From assembly GCA_041392805.1 (NCBI GenBank), contig JAWKLJ010000001.1, positions 248,001 through 312,000 of the forward strand: a DNA stretch of 64,000 nt, given 5' to 3'. This DNA is from Saprospiraceae bacterium. Lineage in GTDB: Bacteria > Bacteroidota > Bacteroidia > Chitinophagales > Saprospiraceae. Shown here piece after piece: positions 28,701-37,700 of this stretch (position 1 is the stretch's first letter; every line of letters starts with the position of its first letter). The notes under the pieces are model-generated. The model was not told the DNA's origin, ran no database searches, and saw only the letters and a list, made by a program, of their open reading frames with translations. The position numbers and the translations under genes are program-made.

Positions 28701-31700
28701 CAACACCTGGAAAAACAATGGCAATTTCAATAATCTCGCGCCGGGACAGTTCGACATCGCCGTGCGCAATGCCAACGGAACCTGCGAAATCATTGATAAT
28801 GAGCAAATTGAACTAGATTATCCACCCAGCCCGAGCATCGCCAATGTCAGCGCCGAACAGCCTTCTGATTGTGGTACCAATGACGGCAGCATTAGCATCA
28901 GCGCTGCCAATGGGACTGGCGTTTTCCAGTTCTCCATCGACGGCGGAAACACCTGGAAAAACAATGGCAATTTCAATAATCTCGCACCTGGGCAGTTCGA
29001 CATCGCCGTGCGCAATGCCAACGGAACCTGCGAAATCTTTGATAACGAGCAAATTGAACTAGATTATCCGCCCAGCCCGAGCATCGCCAGTGTCAGCGCC
29101 GAACAGCCTTCCGATTGTGGCGCCAATGACGGCAGCATTATTATTTCTGGACAAGGAGGCATTGGTAGTTACTCCTTTTCCATCAATGGTGGAAATAACT
29201 GGCAAGCTTCCACTACTTTTACAAGTTTAGCCCCAGGCAATTACCAAGTGGCTATTCAAAATGCAAATGGCACTTGCGTAACAACTGGAAACAGTATTAA
29301 TTTAGCCTATCCCGAAAGCCCCAATATCCTTAATGTAAATACTCAACATCCTGCCGGTTGTGGTATTGCAGATGGAAGTATTCAAATACAAGCCAATGGT
29401 GGAGAAGGGGTGCTAGCCTTTAGCATCAATAATGGAAATAGTTGGCAAAACAACCCCAATTTTTTCGGGTTAGGCGATGGAACTTATACGATAAGTGTAA
29501 AGAACGAGGACGAAACTTGTCCCGTTTCCTATGGAAATGTTCAACTAAATGGCCCTGAATCTCCAATTATAGCTAACCTAAGCAGCACCGATCCAACGGA
29601 TTGCGGGGCGGCAGATGGCACCATAAGTATTCAGGCTAATGGCGGATCAGGAAATTTCCAATACAGTATAAATGGCGGTCAAAACTGGCAGAACAATGCT
29701 ATTTTCAATGGCCTTGCAGAAGGAAATTACTCGCCAGCTATCCGAAATAGTGATGGTACTTGTGAAGTAGACTATCAATCTGTCATCCAACTCCAAGAAC
29801 CCGAGCCCGCTCAAATTGATGCGATCACGCCTATACAACCCTCTAACTGCGGGCTTGATAATGGGCAAATTAACATCCAAGTTCAAGGCCCTAGTCAAAA
29901 TTTTGAATTTAGTATTGATGGCGGAAACAACTGGTCTCCCAACACTACTTTCTCCAATTTACCACCGGGTATTTATCAGGTAGGTGTTCGCAAAAAAAAT
30001 GGAACTTGCGAAGTTATTTATCCAAACAATATCCTACTTAATTATCCCCCAGCACCTCAAATCCAATCTGTTGATTTTGGAGAACCAAGCGATTGCGGAC
30101 TAGACAATGGACAAATCAGTATTTTGGCCAGTGGTGGAATTGGGAATTTTGAATACAGCATCAATGGTGGACAAACTTGGGTAGCAAATAACACCTTTAA
30201 CAATTTAGCGCCCGGGGCTTATCATATTAGCGTAAGAAACAAAGACCAATCCTGTCCAGTGGATTATAATGATATTATTGAAATAGATTATCCAAGTGGG
30301 CCGAACATCCAGGATGTCCAGACTGAAAACCCTACTGACTGTGGGAGTTCCACAGGCGCCATTTTCATACAGTTGAGCGAAAGCAATGGCAATTTTGCTT
30401 ATTCTATTAACGATGGACAAAGTTGGTCTAATTCAAATATATTTAATGGCTTGGCGGAAGGGAACTATCAGGTAAAAGTTCGAAATACCAACGGAACCTG
30501 CGCTGTAGCTTACCCTGCCACTATAAGTTTGGTTGATCCTAGCAGCCCAGCTATCATCGCTGTTGATAAAAATGATCCTACTAATTGTGAAGATCATAAT
30601 GGGCAAATAAATATTATTGCTGAACCGGGTACAGGTAATCTTCAATATACCATCGATGGGGGGCAAAATTGGCAAAACAACGCTTTATTCTCCAACTTGG
30701 CTCCTGGTAGTTATCAAGTAAGGGTAAGAAATGCCAATGGCTCTTGTGTTGTAAACCATAACGCCATCACTACCTTAAATGCACCTACAGCTCCTTCTTT
30801 TCTTTCTGTTGATAGTGAATCAATTAGCGATTGCGGACAAACAGATGGTCAAATTATCATCCAAGCAACGATTGGATCAGGCGCCCTCTCCTACTCCATC
30901 GATAATGGAACGAATTGGCAGGCCTCAAATACATTTAATAACCTTCCTCCTGGCACTTACCTCCTGGCTATTAGAAATGGCGATGGCAGTTGTGAAGTGA
31001 GTTTTTCTGAACCTATCCAAATTGATAGTCCACCGCTACCAGAAATAGTCAATATTACCCCTTCTAATGTAACAGATTGTGGACTGGATAATGGCATAAT
31101 TGCCATCCAGGCATATGTTGTTTCAGGTAATTTATTGTATTCCATTAATGGTGGTGAAACTTGGCGTAATAATGCTACTTTCATAGACTTAGCGCCAGGA
31201 CAATATAATGTTAGTATTCGGAATGCGAATGGAACGTGCCAAGTCAATGCACCACAAGCCATCACCATCGGCGCGCCACTGGCGCCGAGCATCATTGACA
31301 TCCAGGTGCAGCAAGCCAGTAGCTGTGAGCAGCCCAATGGCAGCATCCTCATTGTGACTAACCCGAGCCAGGGGCTCCAGTTCTCCATTGATGGCGGCGG
31401 AACTTGGAGTAACAATGCAAGTTTCCAAAACCTGGCACCTGGACAATATAACGTCAGCATCCGAAACGCAGATGGCGCCTGCCAAGTCAATGCACCGCAG
31501 CCCGTCACCATCAGCGCACCACTGACGCCGAGCATCCTTGACATCCAGGTGCAACAGGCGAATGCGTGTGAACAGCCCAATGGAAGCATCGTCATTGTGG
31601 CAAGTCCGAATCAGGGCGTCCAGTACTCTATTGATGGCGGCGGTACCTGGAGCAATACTTCAAGTTTCCAAAACCTGGCGCCCGGACAATATAACGTCAG

Positions 31701-34700
31701 CATTCGAAACGCAGATGGCGCTTGCCAGGTCAATGCATCCCAACCCGTCACCATCAGCGCACCACTGACGCCGAGCATCCTTGACATCCAGGTGCAGCAA
31801 GCCAGCAGCTGTGAGCAACCCAATGGCAGCATCCTCGTTGTGGCCAACCCGAGCCAGGGGCTCCAGTTCTCCATTGATGGTGGCGGAAGTTGGAGCAACA
31901 ATGCAAGTTTCCAAGACCTGGCGCCCGGACAATATAATATCAGCATTCGAAACGCAGATGGCGCCTGCCAGGTCAATGCACCGCAGCCCGTCACCATCAG
32001 CGCGCCACTGGCGCCGAGCATCCTTGACATCCAGGTGCAGCAGGCCAGTAGCTGTGAGCAGCCCAATGGCAGCATCTTCATTGTGGCTAACCCGAGCCAG
32101 GGGCTCCAGTTCTCCATTGATGGCGGCGGAACTTGGAGTAACAATGCAAGTTTCCAAAACCTGGCACCCGGACAATATAACGTCAGCATCCGAAACGCAG
32201 ATGGCGCCTGCCAAGTCAATGCACCGCAGCCCGTCACCATCAGCGCACCACTGACGCCGAGCATCCTTGACATCCAGGTGCAACAGGCGAATGCGTGTGA
32301 ACAGCCCAATGGAAGCATCGTCATTGTGGCAAGTCCGAATCAGGGCGTCCAGTACTCTATTGATGGCGGCGGTACCTGGAGCAATACTTCAAGTTTCCAA
32401 AACCTGGCGCCCGGACAATATAACGTCAGCATTCGAAACGCAGATGGCGCTTGCCAGGTCAATGCATCCCAACCCGTCACCATCAGCGCACCACTGACGC
32501 CGAGCATCCTTGACATCCAGGTGCAACAGGCGAATACGTGTGAACAGCCCAATGGAAGCATCGTCATTGTGGCAAGTCCGAATCAGGGCGTCCAGTACTC
32601 TATTGATGGCGGCGGTACCTGGAGCAATACTTCAAGTTTCCAAGACCTGGCACCCGGACAATATAACATCAGCATCCGAAACGCAGATGGCGCTTGCCAA
32701 GTCAATGCATCCCAACCCGTCACCATCAGCGCGCCACTGGCGCCGAGCATCATCGACATCCAGGTGCAGCAGGCCAGTAGCTGTGAGCAGCCCAATGGCA
32801 GCATCGTCATTGTGGCAAGTCCGAATCAGGGCGTCCAGTACTCTATTGATGGCGGCGGTACCTGGAGCAATACTTCAAGTTTCCAAAACCTGGCGCCCGG
32901 ACAATATAATATCAGCATTCGAAACGCAGATGGTGCCTGCCAGGTCAATGCATCCCAGCCCGTCACCATCAGCGCGCCACTGGCGCCGAGCATTATCGAC
33001 ATCCAGGTGCAGCAGGCCAGTAGCTGTGAGCAGCCCAATGGCAGCATCTTCATTGTGGCCAACCCGAGCCAGGGGCTCCAGCTCTCCATTGATGGCGGCG
33101 GAAATTGGAGCAATAACTCAAGTTTTCAAGATCTGGCGCCCGGACAATATAACGTCAGCATCCGAAACGCAGATGGTGCCTGCCAGGTCAATGCACCGCA
33201 GCCCGTCACCATCAGCGCCCCACTGGCGCCGAGCATAATCGACATCCAGTTGCAACAGGCCAGTAGCTGTGAGCAGCCCAATGGCAGCATCTTCATTGTG
33301 GCCAACCCGAGCCAGGGGCTCCAGTTCTCCATTGATGGCGGTGGAAATTGGAGCAATAACTCAAGTTTCCAAGACCTGGCGCCAGGGCAATATAACATCA
33401 GCATCCGAAACGCAGATGGTGCCTGCCAGGTCAATGCACCGCAGCCCGCCACCATCAGCGCGCCACTGGCACCGAGCATCATCGACATCCAGGTGCAGCA
33501 GGCCAGTAGCTGTGAGCAGCCCAATGGCAGCATCTTGATCTTGGCCAACCCGAGCCAGGGACTCCAGTTCTCCATTGATGGCGGTGAAACCTGGAGCAAC
33601 AATGCAAGTTTCCAAGACCTGGCACCCGGACAATATAACGTCAGCATTCGAAACGCAGATGGTGCCTGCCAGGTCAATGCACCGCAACCCATCACCATCA
33701 GCGCGCCACTGGCGCCGAGCATCATCGACATCCAGGTGCAGCAGGCCAGCAGCTGTGAGCAGCCCAATGGCAGCATCTTCATTGTGGCCAACCCGAGTCA
33801 GGGGCTCCAGTTCTCCATTGATGGCGGCGGAAATTGGAGCAATAACTCAAGTTTTCAAGATCTGGCGCCCGGACAATATAACGTCAGCATCCGAAACGCA
33901 GATGGTGCCTGCCAGGTCAATGCACCGCAACCCATCACCATCAGCACGCCACTGGCGCCGAGCATCATCGACATCCAGGTGCAGCAGGCCAGCAGCTGTG
34001 AGCAGCCCAATGGCAGCATCTTCATTGTGGCCAACCCGAGCCAGGGGCTCCAGTTCTCCATTGATGGCGGCGGAAATTGGAGCAACAATGCAAGTTTCCA
34101 AGACCTGGCGCCCGGACAATATAACATCAGCATTCGAAACGCCGATGGCGCCTGCCAGGTCAATGCACCGCAGCCCGTCACCATCAGCGCGCCACTGGCG
34201 CCGAGCATCATCGACATCCAGGTTCAGCAGGCCGGTAGCTGTGAGCAGCCCAATGGCAGCATCCTCATTGTGGCCAACCCGAGCCAGGGGCTCCAGTTCT
34301 CCATTGATGGCGGCGGAACTTGGAGTAACAATGCAAGTTTCCAAAATTTGACGCCAGGACAATACAACATCAGTATTCGAAACGCAGATGGCGCCTGCCA
34401 AGTCAATGCACCGCAGCCCATCACCATCAGCGCGCCACTGGCGCCGAGCATCATCGACATCCAGGTGCAGCAGGCCAGTAGCTGTGAGCAGCCCAATGGC
34501 AGCATCTTCATTGCGGCTAACCCGAGCCAGGGGCTCCAGTTCTCCATTGATGGCGGCGGAACTTGGAGTAACAATGCAAGTTTCCAAGACCTGGCGCCCG
34601 GACAATATAACATCAGCATTCGAAACGCAGATGGTGCCTGCCAGGTTAATGCACCGCAGCCCGTCACAATATTAGCCGTTGAAGGGTGGCGCGTTGAGCG

Positions 34701-37700
34701 AGTGGAGGTACTGAATACCAGTGGATGTGGCGCATCGGATGGAAAAGTGATCATTGAAATGTCGGATACTAGTCAGGCCGTCTTATTTAGCATTGACAAT
34801 GGAGCGAACTGGCAGGCTTCGCCCAGGTTTGAGGATTTGGCGGAAGGCATTTATCAAATCATACTAAACGATACCCTGCAGAACTGCGCTATCCCTTACG
34901 GGGAAGTCATCATTGAAGGAACACCAGCGCCCGCCATCGAAAATGTAGGCATTATTCTCCCAAGTAGCTGTACCCAAGGAGATGGAGGGATTTTTATTAA
35001 CCTGGTTAATGACGGTGACTTCAAATACAGTATTGATGGAGGACAAGCATGGCAGATGAGTCATCAGTTTGATAGTCTATTGCCTGGTACTTACTTTGTT
35101 AAGGTTAGCAATAGCGCGAATACCTGTATGGCCGATTATGAAATCCCTGTGAGGTTACCGGCCAACGGAGCAGCTACTATTTGGTCTGTCTTTGCTACGC
35201 CGCCGACTTCTTGTATGGAGAATAATGGTCAAATAGAAATCCTCATTTTAGAAGCGGAGGAATTGTTCGAATTTAGTATTGACAACGGACAAAACTGGCA
35301 AGATAGTCCCTCCTTTGGCCAACTTGCAAGTCAGGATTACCAAATAATAGTCAGAAACAAAGCAGAAGGATGCCTTTCTGTTTATTATACCATTTTGCAC
35401 CTGCCTAGTGCACCAAATTATGAAAACTTATTTATCCAAGAACAGCGGCCTAGTACTTGCGGGGCGATGGACGGCTCCATTATTGTCAATTATAATGCCC
35501 CGGAAGGTTCGCTCTTCAGCATCGACGGTGGAGAACATTGGCAAGCTAGTAATCGATTCGACCAATTAGCAGGCGGCATTTATGAGCTTAGGATAAAAAT
35601 GCCAAATGAGACTTGCCAAATAGCTCATCTGAATCCGATCAACCTGGTTTTTTCGACCTCCATGCCGCTTGACATAACCATAGATCAGCTATCTGACTGT
35701 GGGTCAAACGATGGTCGTATCGTTATTCAGGCACCTACCGCAGGGAATTATAACTATAGCATAAACAGAGGATTTGCCTATTCCAATCTGCCTTCCTTTT
35801 CAAACCTAAGCCCGGGGGATTATATCGTGAGGATTCAAGACCTGGATCATCATTGTGAGTATGAGCACCCTACTATTATCCATTTGGATCAGCTCTCTAT
35901 GCCCAGTATAGATAGTGTAAACATTGAACAGCCAGCGCCGTGTTTACAAAATGGCAGGATTCACATTTTGACACAGTCCTCGACCAATCCCCTCGCCTAT
36001 AGCATCGATGGCGGAGAAAACTGGGCGGAAAACGATGGTGTCTTTGGACAGTTGGCAGCAGGAAATTATCAGGCGGCGGTGCGCTACGCCAACGGAAGCT
36101 GTTTCACTCCTTATAACCAAGCAATAGTGTTGAATGACACTAATCAAGTTAGTGCAATTACCGTGCACATGGAACAAACCATCTGTGAAGGTAGCTACTT
36201 CCAAGTGGGTGATTCCTCCTTTTATGAAACAGGGAACTACGAAATTTATCTGGCCCATGACAACGGATGTGATAGTTTAGTTTACCTAAGCTTGACTTTG
36301 GCCACACCGAGCCAACAGGAGATGACGCGTACCATTTGCCAAGGGGACGTACAAACTATAGGTACACAAACCTTTAGTGAAGCGGGAGATTATCACATTA
36401 TATTAACTTCTGCACTAGGTTGTGACTCTATCATCAATCTTCATTTATCTGTTTACCAACCAGATACATCATTATTTACTGTCAATTTGTGCGAAGGAGA
36501 AATTTTCTATTTTGAAGACCAAAGCTTCGATTCTACGGGGATCTATTCCCTTACCCGGCCAACTGCTTTTGGATGTGATAGCACCATCATCATTGATTTG
36601 CATTACACTTCATCACCTAAGGTGGTGGATATCCTCACCACTATGCCCACCAATTGTGAAAGTGAAGATGGTCAAATAGCATTAACCACGAATTCCCCTT
36701 TGCATTTATTCAGCATTGACAATGGCCTTCGCTGGCAAAATACGCCTCGTTTTCAAGCCTTAGGCAACGGTGCATATGAAGTGACTATTCGCGATCAACA
36801 GACCAATTGCATTCATCAGGAAGTTGTCGAGCTTCTTTCCGATGCTTTTCCCCAAATAGATACCGTGCTGGTTGATCCCGGAGCCATCTGTGCAGGATTA
36901 AATGGAAGCATTCAATTTATACCAAGAGAGGCAAATGCCAATTTCTTATTTAGTATTGATGGGGGTAGTCAATGGCAACCCAATCTATCCTATGACGGAT
37001 TAGGAGCCGGAAACTACTCCCTTTTTATTAGTCGGGAAGACACGAGCTGTATTTACCATTATCAATCGGTCTATATCCAGGCTACCGACTCCCTTGCCCT
37101 TGGAATCTTGACAGCCGTAGCTCCGATCTGTGAAAATGATAGCAGTGGTATTATAAATATTCGTATTCATCAAGGGACACCCCCCTTTACTTATGATTGG
37201 TCCAATGGAAGTGATTTGCCAGAAATTGACCAAATCCCGGCTGGACATTATAGCGTGACCGTTACCGATGGCAGTCATTGCAAGGATTCTATCGCTATTT
37301 ACTTAGCAGAAGGACTAGGGGGAATAGCGGTAGATAGCCTCCTCCAAGACACCTTTTTGTTATGCAAAGGGCAATCGCTTAGTTTGGCTCCCGGCATACC
37401 CGAGGTGACATACAAATGGTGGTCAGCAAATGGTTTTGCCAGTGAGGAACCCGAGGTGGTCATTGAGCAGGCGGGGGTTTATTATTTGAGTATAAGCAAT
37501 GCAAGTGCTTGCGTACAAACAGATTCCTTTGTGGTCATACAATCGGAGGATTACCTGGAGGCGAATTTCCTCTTGCCTTCGGTCGGTTTAATGAATACTT
37601 CTATTTTTGCGATTGAAGTCTCCTGGCCAGTTCCTGAACGAATTCAATGGTTTTATGATAATGATCGGATAGAACAGCTTTCGACTTATCTCAATCAGGA

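Noticed and set aside
26113..34668. Regular repeats considered as a CRISPR array
   Set aside because: The period is 243-246 bp, without short repeat/spacer structure, and the whole stretch is one open reading frame.
26106..34754. Long open frames on the minus strand and in the +2/+3 frames across the two repeat blocks (up to about 250 codons)
   Set aside because: They repeat with the same 246- or 243-bp period as the sense gene, have no signal or domain features, and stop where the array stops. They are shadows of the repetitive coding sequence.
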